DNA of 64,000 bases from positions 434,001 to 498,000 of the forward strand of contig JAGDZU010000001.1 of the NCBI GenBank assembly GCA_049115575.1, written 5' to 3'. Below the pieces are notes generated by a model that saw only the letters and a program-made list of their open reading frames with translations, had not been told where the DNA came from and searched no databases. Below, piece by piece: positions 9,173-17,447 of this stretch; the first letter of the stretch is position 1; each line of letters starts with the position of its first letter. The position numbers and the translations under genes are program-made. Source of the DNA: JAHEKB01 sp049115575 (GTDB lineage Bacteria > Bacteroidota > Bacteroidia > NS11-12g > UBA9320).

Positions 9173-10086
9173 TTTCTAAATATTTCGCCTAACATACAAC
9201 GCACACTTCCACCACCCACATTCTCTATTGTAGGAATTGCAGGTGCTATAATCGTGTTCTGGTATTTATCTTCTATCGTTTTCAATTGTTCTTGACTTAA
9301 TGAATTCTTAGCTCTTTGAGACATGAGAATGAATTTCTTGCCGTCCTCATTACATAATTGTAGCATGTTTCCAGCAAAGCTCTCAAAAACTTGAGAATTG
9401 CTCAATTCAATAATGGCTTTATCCGCAGAATACAGAGCTTGTCGAACTTTCTCTCGATCAACTGATTCAATACACTCCAATCCAATAACTGCGTAGTTTT
9501 CAGCAATGCACATCATCACATTGGTGTGGTATATGGCCTGCCCATCAGGGCCATTAGCCCTAAATCTCACTGTCTTGTAGCCACTAATCTGCTCAAAACG
9601 ATCAAGAGCTTTATGATTTGTGCGATCAGAAATTGCTGCATATGCAATTTTGTATTCATGATCACAAACTAGACTACCAGTGCCCTCTAGAATGTGACCT
9701 TGATGCTCCAATTCCAGAAGTTCATCATTGATTTCTTTTCCGCTTTTTAGCTTGAGCAAATCAACAATATCAGTTTTTCTCTCTCTTCTTCTGTTCAAGG
9801 CAAACATGGAGTAGAGTATAAGTTCATTTCCAAAAGTGCTGAACCAATTATTTGGAAATATTGAATCAGGTGTTTGATCCTCAACTCGATCTTGAACCAC
9901 TACAACTTCTATTCCGGCTGCTCTAATAAGTTCAACCATTTGATCAAATTCCTGTAGTGCGTGAAGTTGTGTTATATCACCCGATTGGCTGGGTACATTT
10001 TGAAATGCATTATTTGCTGCTGTCTCGCTGTTGTATCCGAAGGCAGCGGGTCTTATCATCAGTACACAAGAAGCGGGTTTAGCCAT
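9169..10086 (-). CDS. Arginine deiminase-related protein (CtlX/amidinotransferase family)
   Basis: 305 residues with the guanidino-group-modifying enzyme fold. Visible: N-terminal VLMIRPAAFGYNSETAANNAFQ, substrate-binding PDSIFPNNWFS, the His region IYHTNVMMCI, and the C-terminal nucleophile VGGGSVRCMLGEIF. These match the CtlX (citrulline utilisation hydrolase) type common in Bacteroidetes, which acts on a guanidino or ureido compound. The start overlaps the upstream sister gene by 8 bp, so two paralogous superfamily members are translated together and may act on consecutive arginine-related substrates. Confidence 0.87.
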   Translation of the reverse strand: MAKPASCVLMIRPAAFGYNSETAANNAFQNVPSQSGDITQLHALQEFDQMVELIRAAGIEVVVVQDRVEDQTPDSIFPNNWFSTFGNELILYSMFALNRRRERKTDIVDLLKLKSGKEINDELLELEHQGHILEGTGSLVCDHEYKIAYAAISDRTNHKALDRFEQISGYKTVRFRANGPDGQAIYHTNVMMCIAENYAVIGLECIESVDREKVRQALYSADKAIIELSNSQVFESFAGNMLQLCNEDGKKFILMSQRAKNSLSQEQLKTIEDKYQNTIIAPAIPTIENVGGGSVRCMLGEIFRK

Positions 10087-10990
10087 GTCTATGCAGAGGT
10101 AGGGTGGAGCATCTTAATAGACCCTCTAATTTTGATATTTGATAATATGGAATCTCTTCAACCTGATATCCTAAACTCTGAAGTTTCTCATTAATCCTGA
10201 TGAATCCTCTTTCACTAACAACAAGATCGCGGTCTATAGAAAACACATTGCAACCCATTAAATACATCTCATTACGGCTCACTTTGAGTAGCTTGTTGTC
10301 AAATATCTCTCTTAGTGTTTCAACATCTTTTAAGTTGCTAAATCCATCTTCAAATATGAGTGCATGCCCTAAACCTAATGGCTGAAAGCAACAGTCTAAA
10401 TGTAGCGCATTTTCTCTAGGTTCATAGTCAGATTTATTGAGTTCAAAACCTATAACCTCTCTGTCTGGGAAGTGCGTCTTCAGAAAATCCAAACCCGCCT
10501 CATTGGTTCTGGCGGTTTTATAGGAATAGAAATCCTCTTCGTTGGCATAACCAACTAATAGATAGTTCTCATGGACAATTACGTCTCCACCTTCAATTCT
10601 AACGCCTTCTTGAGCTCTAATTATCTGGTTGTCGGTCAGCTTTGAAATGCATGGGCTAATGCCCTGTTGTTCTTTCTCTCTCTCACGTATGATTTCAGGA
10701 ATAATTAGAATTTCATCTACAACAAAACCCAAGTCGCGAGCAAATATTTGGTTTAAATCTTCAATGGAAGTTGGCCTCAATACCTCCACGTCATACTTTT
10801 TGAGGACTCCTACAAATTGCTCCATTTCTAGCATCATGTCGCTATCGTATGGGTAGACTCCTTTGCGGAGATGCTCCCTTGACTTTGGATCATATGTTTC
10901 CTCTAGGTGAGGTCTTCCTCCACAACTCTCAGCGGTGCCAACAATAACACTGCTTAATCGATCAAATTCATTCTTAATATTTAACTGCAT
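10079..10990 (-). CDS. Arginine deiminase/dimethylargininase/amidinotransferase family protein
   Basis: 303 residues, guanidine-modifying superfamily but clearly different from its downstream neighbour. Catalytic-site signatures are in order: QIFARDLGFV, RIEGGDVIV (acidic pair), ALHLDCCFQPLG (His) and the C-terminal nucleophilic Cys in GLLRCSTLPLHR. The RCSTLPL ending resembles glycine/inosamine amidinotransferases more than classical arginine deiminase, so it may be a hydrolase or a transferase. It is the first gene of the three-gene set with the CtlX-like gene and comB, and starts 69 bp after the convergent-free gap following the SPOR-like gene. Confidence 0.85.
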   Translation of the reverse strand: MQLNIKNEFDRLSSVIVGTAESCGGRPHLEETYDPKSREHLRKGVYPYDSDMMLEMEQFVGVLKKYDVEVLRPTSIEDLNQIFARDLGFVVDEILIIPEIIREREKEQQGISPCISKLTDNQIIRAQEGVRIEGGDVIVHENYLLVGYANEEDFYSYKTARTNEAGLDFLKTHFPDREVIGFELNKSDYEPRENALHLDCCFQPLGLGHALIFEDGFSNLKDVETLREIFDNKLLKVSRNEMYLMGCNVFSIDRDLVVSERGFIRINEKLQSLGYQVEEIPYYQISKLEGLLRCSTLPLHRHG

Positions 10991-11067
10991 CTGATAGATG
11001 CAAGTATAGCACGAATATTGGATTTAGCCTTTTAATTGAGGCCAATATTGTAGCTCTTTATAGGCTT

Positions 11068-11508
11068 TTAAGGGCGCTCATCATTCAAGGGAAGATCTGG
11101 CTCAACACTTGGTAAAGGGGGGAGTTCAATTTCGTCTTTTACAACAAAAGCATCTGGATAATAAACCCGCAATTCGGAAAGTAATTCTTGTGCATCAATT
11201 TCCCTATAGAAATTACCCACTCTGACTTTCCAGGTTGGTTGCTGGTAGAGGTGATAAACTTGTGTAGCATATTCAGGGAAGCGAGCTCTGAATGACCCCA
11301 TTGCAGCCTGTGATTCTCTCATATCGCTACCAAAGAATATTTGAATTCTGAATCCAGCCATTTTGGTAGTATCAACACTGGCGTTCTTCTTTCGCAATTC
11401 TTCATTAATACGCTCATCAATTTTGATTTCTACTTTGCCTTGAGCGTATATATTACCGCTAATTAGGCAGAGCATTATAAAACTGAAGAGTTTAAGCATC
11501 TTTACCAT
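11068..11508 (-). CDS. Secreted SPOR-like domain protein
   Basis: The protein begins MVKMLKLFSFIMLCLISGNIYAQ, a clear signal peptide; ATGs at 11508 and 11499 are both possible. The frame is open further upstream, but that part lies inside secA and is not signal-peptide-like. The mature ~125 residues contain GFRIQIFFGSDMRESQAAMGSFRARFP and TWKVRVGNFYREIDAQELLSELRVYYPDAFVV, the two halves of a SPOR-type (septal peptidoglycan-binding) fold. The C-terminal tail is proline-rich and acidic. It is probably an envelope protein that binds glycan. The start overlaps the secA stop, suggesting translational coupling. Confidence 0.8.
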   Translation of the reverse strand: MVKMLKLFSFIMLCLISGNIYAQGKVEIKIDERINEELRKKNASVDTTKMAGFRIQIFFGSDMRESQAAMGSFRARFPEYATQVYHLYQQPTWKVRVGNFYREIDAQELLSELRVYYPDAFVVKDEIELPPLPSVEPDLPLNDERP

Positions 11509-14500
11509 GGCATTTTTTGTATTTCTTACCGCTTCCACAAGGGCATGGGTCATTTCTTCCAACCTTTTTCTCACTTCTTACAGGAACTTGAACTTCTTTA
11601 GGCTTTTCTTGCTGTTGCTCCTGCTGCTGTCTTCCGTCAACTATAGCTTCTGCAGCTCTGCTAGTTCGCATTTTGCTTAAGTCAGCTCTTTTGCGCTCCT
11701 TAGCTTCTTGTATGTCGTTGCTATTTTGAACCGGAATACTGCTTTTGAACAATAACGAGATAATATCTCCATTTAGTTCATGTATCATGGTCTGGAACAA
11801 ATTGAATGATTCCAGCTTATAAATAAGAAGTGGATCCTTTTGCTCATAAGAAGCATTATTGGCGGTCTGTTTAAGATCGTCTAAAGCTCTTAAATGCTCT
11901 TTCCAGTGATCATCTATAGATGCCAGTGCCGCATAACGCTCAAAGGCGTTAATAATCTCTCGTCCATCTGTTTCTATAGCTTTTTGCAAGTTCACACTTA
12001 CATTTAAACCTTTCTTTCCATCTGAAAAAGGAACAAGAATGTTTTTGACATCGTCACCTCTTTCGCTTTGAATTCTTTTAAATACGTCTAGCGCTCTAGT
12101 GGCTAAAGCCTTGGATTTACGATCATAGAAGTCTAGCGCTTCGTCAAATATTTTCTGAATCAGATCAGGAGTTGCAGTTTCTGTGAATTGCTCCTCGGTC
12201 ATTTCCGTTTCAAAAGCTAAGTGTCTTAAAGTCTCCAAATTGAAGCCTTCAAAATCTGCTCCTTCTTTATAAACTGTAACAGCTTCTTCTATCCAATCGT
12301 AAATGGCATTATTTATATCTACAGATAGTCTTTCACCATATAAGGCGTTTTTTCTTCGAGTATAGATAACAACACGCTGCTTGTTCATGACATCATCGTA
12401 CTCCAGCAAGCGTTTTCTAATTCCAAAGTTGTTTTGTTCAACCTTCTTTTGAGAACGCTCTATGGTTTTTGATATCATCGAATGTTGAATGACTTCCCCT
12501 TCATCATAACCAAAGCGGTCCATAACTCTGGTAACTCTATCAGAGCCGAACAGCCTCATTAGGTTGTCTTCCAGAGAAACAAAGAATTGAGATGAACCGG
12601 GATCACCTTGACGTCCTGCACGACCTCTCAGCTGTCTATCAACTCGTCTACTTTCGTGTCTTTCTGTACCAACAATTGCAAGTCCACCAGCTTCTATTAC
12701 GCCTTTACCTAGTTTGATATCAGTACCACGACCCGCCATATTTGTTGCAATGGTAACCGCACCTGGATGCCCAGCTTCAGCAACTATATCTGCTTCTCTT
12801 TGGTGTTGTTTAGCGTTAAGAACGTTGTGCTTGATTTTTCTCATGTTCAACATTCTACTCAGCAATTCTGAGATTTCAACAGAAGTTGTTCCCACTAGTA
12901 CTGGTCTACCTTCTTTTTGTAGTCTTAGCACTTCTTCTGCAACTGCATTGAATTTTTCCCTCACTGTTTTATAGACCAGATCTTGTCTGTCGTCTCTAGC
13001 AATGGGTCTATTTGTAGGTATAACTACTACATCTAATTTGTAAATCTCCCAGAACTCACCAGCTTCAGTTTCAGCTGTACCAGTCATGCCTGAAAGCTTA
13101 TGGTACATTCTAAAGAAATTCTGTAAGGTTATGGTTGCAAAGGTTTGGGTAGCTGCCTCAACTTTTACATTTTCTTTGGCTTCTATTGCTTGGTGTAGAC
13201 CATCTGAATATCTACGACCATCCATAACTCTACCAGTTTGTTCATCAACAATCTTAATCTTGCCATCTTGAATAATGTACTCCACGTCTTTCTCAAACAT
13301 GGCGTAGGCTTTTAACAGTTGATTTACAGAATGAATTCTTTCAGATTTTATAGAGAAATCACGCATGATTTCATCTTTCTTCTTCACCTTCTGATCCTCA
13401 TCCAAACTGGATTTCTCAAGCTCAGCAATCTCGGCACCTACATCAGGCATAATAAAGAAATTGCTATCCTCTCCACTAGAAGTAATCAATTCTATCCCTT
13501 TATCCGTTAACTCTACTTGATTGTTTTTCTCTTCTATAGTGAAGTATAATTCTTCATCCACTATATGCATTTGTTTTTGCTGATCTTGGAGGTAGAAATT
13601 CTCAGTCTTGGTCATGATTGACTTCATTCCTTGCTCGCCCAGATACTTGATAAGAGGCTTGTTCTTTGGAAAACCTCTATAACATCTATACAGCAACAAA
13701 CCACCTTCTTTCTCGCTCGTCTTGCCTTCGGCAATCAGCTTCTTGGCATCTGTTAGAGCGGTACTTAAATATCTTTTTTGTGCATCAACTAATTTTTGAA
13801 TTCTAGGTTTTAGTTCGTTGAATTCATGTATGTCACCCTTTGGAATAGGGCCAGAAATAATGAGTGGAGTTCTCGCATCATCAATAAGTACAGAATCCAC
13901 CTCATCAATCATCGCAAAATGATGTTTTCTCTGAACCTGATCACTTGGGCTGTGCGCCATATTATCTCTGAGGTAATCAAACCCAAATTCATTATTGGTT
14001 CCGTATGTTATGTCTGCTTTATAGGCATTGCGTCTTTCCTCAGAATGAGAAGGGTAGTAGTCAATACAATCCACTTTCATTCCGTGAAACTGAAATATAG
14101 GAGCATTCCATTCACAATCTCTACGTGCTAGGTAATCATTTACTGTAACTATATGTACACCTCTTTGACCCAATGCATTTAGATATGCGGGTAGAGTAGA
14201 TACCAGTGTTTTACCTTCTCCTGTGGCCATCTCAGCAATCATTCCTTTGTGCAATACTGTACCTCCTATAAGTTGTACGTCATAGTGCACCATATTCCAA
14301 ACCACTTCTATACCGGCAGCATCCCATTTGGTTTGGTAAACCACTTGATCACCCTTAATACTTATATGGTCTTTACTCGCAGCTAAATCTCTATCATTAT
14401 CTGATGCAGTGGCAATCACTTCGTCAGAGTCTGTGAATCTTCTAGCTGTTTCTTTAATAACCGCAAATGCAGCTGGTTGAATTTCTAGTAAAATCTCTTC

Positions 14501-14812
14501 AAGTCGCTCATCTCTTTGTTTCTCGAGCTCATCAATTTTACCATAAGCTTCTTCCTTGAGGTGAATTTCATGAATGTCAGCTTTATCTATTTGTTTTTTG
14601 AAATCTTCAATTTGCACATCTATGTCTGACAGATAGTCATTGATGCGCTGTTTGAACTCTGCCGTTTTAGCACGAAGCTCATCATTACTTAAATCTTGAA
14701 GTTTTACGTATTCGGCATTTACAAGGTCTACAATAGGGAATAGCTCCTTAACGTCGCGGTCTGCTTTGTTCCCAAATACCTTAGAAATTCCTTTAACCAG
14801 TGAGTTTAACAT
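11492..14812 (-). CDS. secA: Preprotein translocase ATPase SecA
   Basis: 1106 residues, the usual length for Bacteroidetes SecA. SecA is the motor that drives unfolded preproteins through SecYEG. Seen: DEAD-type motor motifs MATGEGKTLV and MIDEVDSVLIDDARTPL, GTTSVEISELLSR, the nucleotide-binding TNMAGRGTDI and RLRGRAGRQGDPGSS, and the C-terminal zinc-binding CxCxSGKKYKKCH motif after a Gln/Glu-rich linker. There is a long N-terminal charged insert (residues ~60-110) typical of this phylum. ATG start at 14812. The last codons overlap the SPOR-like gene. Confidence 0.98.
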   Translation of the reverse strand: MLNSLVKGISKVFGNKADRDVKELFPIVDLVNAEYVKLQDLSNDELRAKTAEFKQRINDYLSDIDVQIEDFKKQIDKADIHEIHLKEEAYGKIDELEKQRDERLEEILLEIQPAAFAVIKETARRFTDSDEVIATASDNDRDLAASKDHISIKGDQVVYQTKWDAAGIEVVWNMVHYDVQLIGGTVLHKGMIAEMATGEGKTLVSTLPAYLNALGQRGVHIVTVNDYLARRDCEWNAPIFQFHGMKVDCIDYYPSHSEERRNAYKADITYGTNNEFGFDYLRDNMAHSPSDQVQRKHHFAMIDEVDSVLIDDARTPLIISGPIPKGDIHEFNELKPRIQKLVDAQKRYLSTALTDAKKLIAEGKTSEKEGGLLLYRCYRGFPKNKPLIKYLGEQGMKSIMTKTENFYLQDQQKQMHIVDEELYFTIEEKNNQVELTDKGIELITSSGEDSNFFIMPDVGAEIAELEKSSLDEDQKVKKKDEIMRDFSIKSERIHSVNQLLKAYAMFEKDVEYIIQDGKIKIVDEQTGRVMDGRRYSDGLHQAIEAKENVKVEAATQTFATITLQNFFRMYHKLSGMTGTAETEAGEFWEIYKLDVVVIPTNRPIARDDRQDLVYKTVREKFNAVAEEVLRLQKEGRPVLVGTTSVEISELLSRMLNMRKIKHNVLNAKQHQREADIVAEAGHPGAVTIATNMAGRGTDIKLGKGVIEAGGLAIVGTERHESRRVDRQLRGRAGRQGDPGSSQFFVSLEDNLMRLFGSDRVTRVMDRFGYDEGEVIQHSMISKTIERSQKKVEQNNFGIRKRLLEYDDVMNKQRVVIYTRRKNALYGERLSVDINNAIYDWIEEAVTVYKEGADFEGFNLETLRHLAFETEMTEEQFTETATPDLIQKIFDEALDFYDRKSKALATRALDVFKRIQSERGDDVKNILVPFSDGKKGLNVSVNLQKAIETDGREIINAFERYAALASIDDHWKEHLRALDDLKQTANNASYEQKDPLLIYKLESFNLFQTMIHELNGDIISLLFKSSIPVQNSNDIQEAKERKRADLSKMRTSRAAEAIVDGRQQQEQQQEKPKEVQVPVRSEKKVGRNDPCPCGSGKKYKKCHGKDA

Positions 14813-14848
14813 AATTTATATGAAAGCTTCGGCTATAACCGTGCCAAG

Positions 14849-15241
14849 CTACTTTGTTCTGCTATTAACGAATAATGTGTTGTAGTTGTCGCCCCCAATG
14901 TTGCTTCTGTACTTCATAGTGCTGCTACTAATTTCCTCGAAAAGAAAATTATATCTTTTGTTAGCATAGTCCTTAATATTCATGGTGTCACCATTGTTTT
15001 GCCATTCCCAGGTCCCGTCTAATGATAGTGCTTGACGAAAGACCCCGTCGCTTAAAAACTGAAGTTCTAGACCGCCTCCGTTGGGATACCAAATAACATC
15101 ATACAAATTTGCCTTGTCTGAATCAGTGAGTTGTCCGGTAGACGAATTTGGGCCATCAACTCCGTCTTCTTTGTCTTTACAAGATGATACAGAAGTGAAT
15201 AAGCCAATCATCACGAAAAGTATAGTTGTTTTAAAGTTCAT
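14849..15241 (-). CDS. Small lipoprotein of unknown function
   Basis: 130 residues. The N-terminus MNFKTTILFVMIGLFTSVSSC is a lipoprotein signal with the lipobox Cys at position 21, followed by an acidic segment (KDKEDGVDGPNSS). The rest is a small beta-rich domain (ELQFLSDGVFRQALSLDGTWEWQNNGDTM), reminiscent of lipocalin-like lipoproteins of Bacteroidetes, where a GTWEW motif is common. No specific function can be given. A TACATTTG promoter box lies 25 bp upstream of its ATG, divergent from purD. Confidence 0.8.
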   Translation of the reverse strand: MNFKTTILFVMIGLFTSVSSCKDKEDGVDGPNSSTGQLTDSDKANLYDVIWYPNGGGLELQFLSDGVFRQALSLDGTWEWQNNGDTMNIKDYANKRYNFLFEEISSSTMKYRSNIGGDNYNTLFVNSRTK

Positions 15242-15265
15242 AAATTATCTAAAAATAAAGCGCTC

Positions 15266-15273
15266 CAAATGTA
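15266..15273 (-). promoter_or_regulatory. -7 box TACATTTG for the lipoprotein gene
   Basis: Matches the Bacteroidetes TAnnTTTG element on the minus strand, 24 nt before the lipoprotein ATG. No good upstream TTG box is visible. Confidence 0.5.
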
Positions 15274-15281
15274 ACCATAAT

Positions 15282-15289
15282 TATCTTTG
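15282..15289 (+). promoter_or_regulatory. -7 box TATCTTTG for purD
   Basis: Perfect TAnnTTTG element 17 nt before the purD ATG. It lies back-to-back with the divergent lipoprotein box, only 8 bp apart. Confidence 0.55.
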
Positions 15290-15306
15290 GAAGCTGATTA
15301 GAAAAC

Positions 15307-16596
15307 ATGAGAATTCTTATACTTGGATCTGGAGGAAGAGAGCACACCTTAGCGTGGAAGCTTTCACAGGAAATTGGAGCTGAAAACGTCTTTGTTGCAC
15401 CTGGTAATGGGGGAACAGGAAACTGTGCCACTAATGTGGATATCGGAGTAAACAACTTTGATGAAATTATAGAGTTCTGTGTTGATAATCAGATTGATAC
15501 ACTTCTTCCCGGTTCTGAAGATCCCATAGCCAATGGAATTAGAGATGCGGTGGAATCAGATGCTAGATGTACAGATATTTTTGTGTTTTCTCCAGATAGA
15601 GATGCGGGGCAATTAGAAGGCAGTAAAGAGTTTGCCAAAAAATTCATGATGAGACATGGTATTCCAACAGCAGCATACCGTTCATTTAATGCCGAAAGCG
15701 TGGAGGAAGCCAAGGCATTTTTAACTACACTGGAATCGCCGTATGTACTCAAGGCAGATGGGTTGGCCGCTGGAAAAGGAGTACTCATTATAGAAAACCT
15801 CAAAGAGGCTCAAGATGCGGTTGAAGATATGTTGGTGAACAAGAAATTCGGTGAAGCATCTGCAACCGTAGTTATAGAAGAATTCCTTAGCGGGATTGAA
15901 TTTTCCATTTTCGTTCTTACCGATGGCAAATCATATGTATTACTACCAGAAGCTAAGGACTATAAACGAATTGAAGAAGGCGATACAGGTTTAAATACGG
16001 GTGGCATGGGTGCTGTTTCTCCTGTGAATTTTTTTGAAGGAGAGATTAAAAGAAAAACCATAGAAGATGTAATTGAGCCTACCATAAGAGGTTTTGAAAA
16101 AGATGGTCTCAACTATCGTGGATTTGTCTTCTTTGGTTTAATAAATGTGAATGGTTCGCCAGAGGTAATTGAATATAATGTTCGAATGGGAGACCCTGAA
16201 ACAGAAGTGGTTATTCCAAGAATGGACGAGTCTTTAAGCTCTATAATTGATGAAGCAAGAAATGGCAATATGCAAACACGAGCAGCTAAGTTAAAAAAAG
16301 GATTTTGTACCACCGTGTTTTCAGTCTCAGGTGGATATCCAGAAGAATATGAAAAAGGTATTCTTATAGACATTCCAGAGCATTCCACTCTATTTCACGC
16401 AGGAACCAAATTGGAGAATGGCAAATTAAAAACAAGTGGAGGAAGGGTACTTGCAGCCACTGGATTTGGAGATGATTTACAAAGTGCATTGAACGAATCA
16501 TATAGAATCACGGAACAAATCAGTTTTGATAAGAAATTTTACAGAACAGATATTGGTAAGGACTTAATGAAACTACAAGAAAATGGAAGTGTTTAA
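15307..16596 (+). CDS. purD: Phosphoribosylamine-glycine ligase
   Basis: 429 residues. PurD joins phosphoribosylamine and glycine with ATP to give GAR, step two of purine synthesis. Seen: N-terminal MRILILGSGGREHTLAWKL, ATP-grasp segments SPYVLKADGLAAGKGVLI and VVIEEFLSGIEFS, TGGMGAVSP, and the metal site EYNVRMGDPETEVV. It is a stand-alone enzyme, with no purM or purN fused. The small membrane-protein gene starts inside its last codons (14-bp overlap), an arrangement with purD that I recall from other Bacteroidetes. Confidence 0.97.
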   Translation: MRILILGSGGREHTLAWKLSQEIGAENVFVAPGNGGTGNCATNVDIGVNNFDEIIEFCVDNQIDTLLPGSEDPIANGIRDAVESDARCTDIFVFSPDRDAGQLEGSKEFAKKFMMRHGIPTAAYRSFNAESVEEAKAFLTTLESPYVLKADGLAAGKGVLIIENLKEAQDAVEDMLVNKKFGEASATVVIEEFLSGIEFSIFVLTDGKSYVLLPEAKDYKRIEEGDTGLNTGGMGAVSPVNFFEGEIKRKTIEDVIEPTIRGFEKDGLNYRGFVFFGLINVNGSPEVIEYNVRMGDPETEVVIPRMDESLSSIIDEARNGNMQTRAAKLKKGFCTTVFSVSGGYPEEYEKGILIDIPEHSTLFHAGTKLENGKLKTSGGRVLAATGFGDDLQSALNESYRITEQISFDKKFYRTDIGKDLMKLQENGSV

Positions 16597-16738
16597 GAAA
16601 ATATGGTCTTATCTGACATTTAGTCGCAAGAATAAAACTAATAACAGTTACCTGCGTATGATGCATGGAATCAATAGATTATCGCTATTTATGGCGTTAA
16701 TCGCTATTATTCTACTGATAGTCAAATTGAGCAAGTAG
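16583..16738 (+). CDS. 51-residue single-span membrane protein (DUF6728-like)
   Basis: ATG at 16583, TAG at 16736-16738. The product begins MEVFKKIWSYLTFSRKNK, continues SYLRMMHGINRLSLFM, and ends in one hydrophobic span (ALIAIILLIVKLSK). A Lys/Arg-rich front before a conserved MHGINR-type stretch and a C-terminal membrane helix resembles the small Bacteroidetes family DUF6728 as I remember it. It overlaps purD by 14 bp, so it is surely in the same transcript. Function unknown; a membrane-associated accessory role is possible. Confidence 0.75.
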   Translation: MEVFKKIWSYLTFSRKNKTNNSYLRMMHGINRLSLFMALIAIILLIVKLSK

Positions 16739-16778
16739 CTTTGGAATGCTTTTTGTAAATTGGTAAGCAATAACAATT

Positions 16779-17447
16779 ATGTATTGGATATTAATAATAG
16801 GAGTAATGGGATTGAGCTGGTTTGTTCAATCCAGATTGAGGTCTAAATTCAAAAAATATTCGCGTACACCTCTAACCAACAATATGAGTGGAAGAGAAGT
16901 GGCGGAACGAATGTTAGCCGATCACGGTATAACGGATGTAAAAGTTATTTCGGTAAATGGTCAATTAACAGACCATTATAATCCGGTCAAAAAAACGGTT
17001 AACCTCAGTGAGGCTGTTTATCATCATCGCAATGCAGCAGCGGCTGCAGTAGCGGCTCACGAATGCGGGCACGCCGTTCAGCACGCCAGAGCTTATAGCT
17101 GGTTAGAAATTAGATCTAAACTGGTTCCTGTTGTAAGTGTAAGCTCTAGATGGATGCAATGGGTTATACTAGCTGGAATCTTTTTGATGGGTGTGGTAGG
17201 TCCAACTTTACTATATGTGGGTATAGGCTTATTTGCATTCACAACCATATTCAGTTTTATTACGCTTCCTGTGGAGTTTGATGCATCAAGAAGAGCGTTA
17301 GCCTGGATGGAAGATCGCAATATTGTGAATTCAGAAGAACTTGTGCTGAGTAAAGATGCTCTAAAATGGGCTGCGCTTACTTATGTTGTGGCAGCTATTG
17401 GCTCCTTGGCAACATTGCTATATTATATAGCGTTAGCAAGAGACTAA
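16779..17447 (+). CDS. Membrane zinc metallopeptidase (YugP/Zn_peptidase_2 family)
   Basis: 222 residues. An N-terminal membrane helix (YWILIIGVMGLSWFVQS) is followed by a cytoplasmic part, the zinc site HECGH (His94, Glu95, His98) in AAVAAHECGHAVQHA, then further helices (WMQWVILAGIFLMGVVGPTLLYVGIGLF and a C-terminal one). FDASRRAL supplies the probable third ligand region. This is the PF04298-type neutral zinc peptidase, distantly like HtpX, thought to act on membrane proteins. The next gene's ATG follows its stop codon directly. Confidence 0.9.
   Translation: MYWILIIGVMGLSWFVQSRLRSKFKKYSRTPLTNNMSGREVAERMLADHGITDVKVISVNGQLTDHYNPVKKTVNLSEAVYHHRNAAAAAVAAHECGHAVQHARAYSWLEIRSKLVPVVSVSSRWMQWVILAGIFLMGVVGPTLLYVGIGLFAFTTIFSFITLPVEFDASRRALAWMEDRNIVNSEELVLSKDALKWAALTYVVAAIGSLATLLYYIALARD

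Noticed and set aside
13319..14131. Open frames opposite secA
   Set aside because: Shadow frames; secA motifs run uninterrupted through the region.
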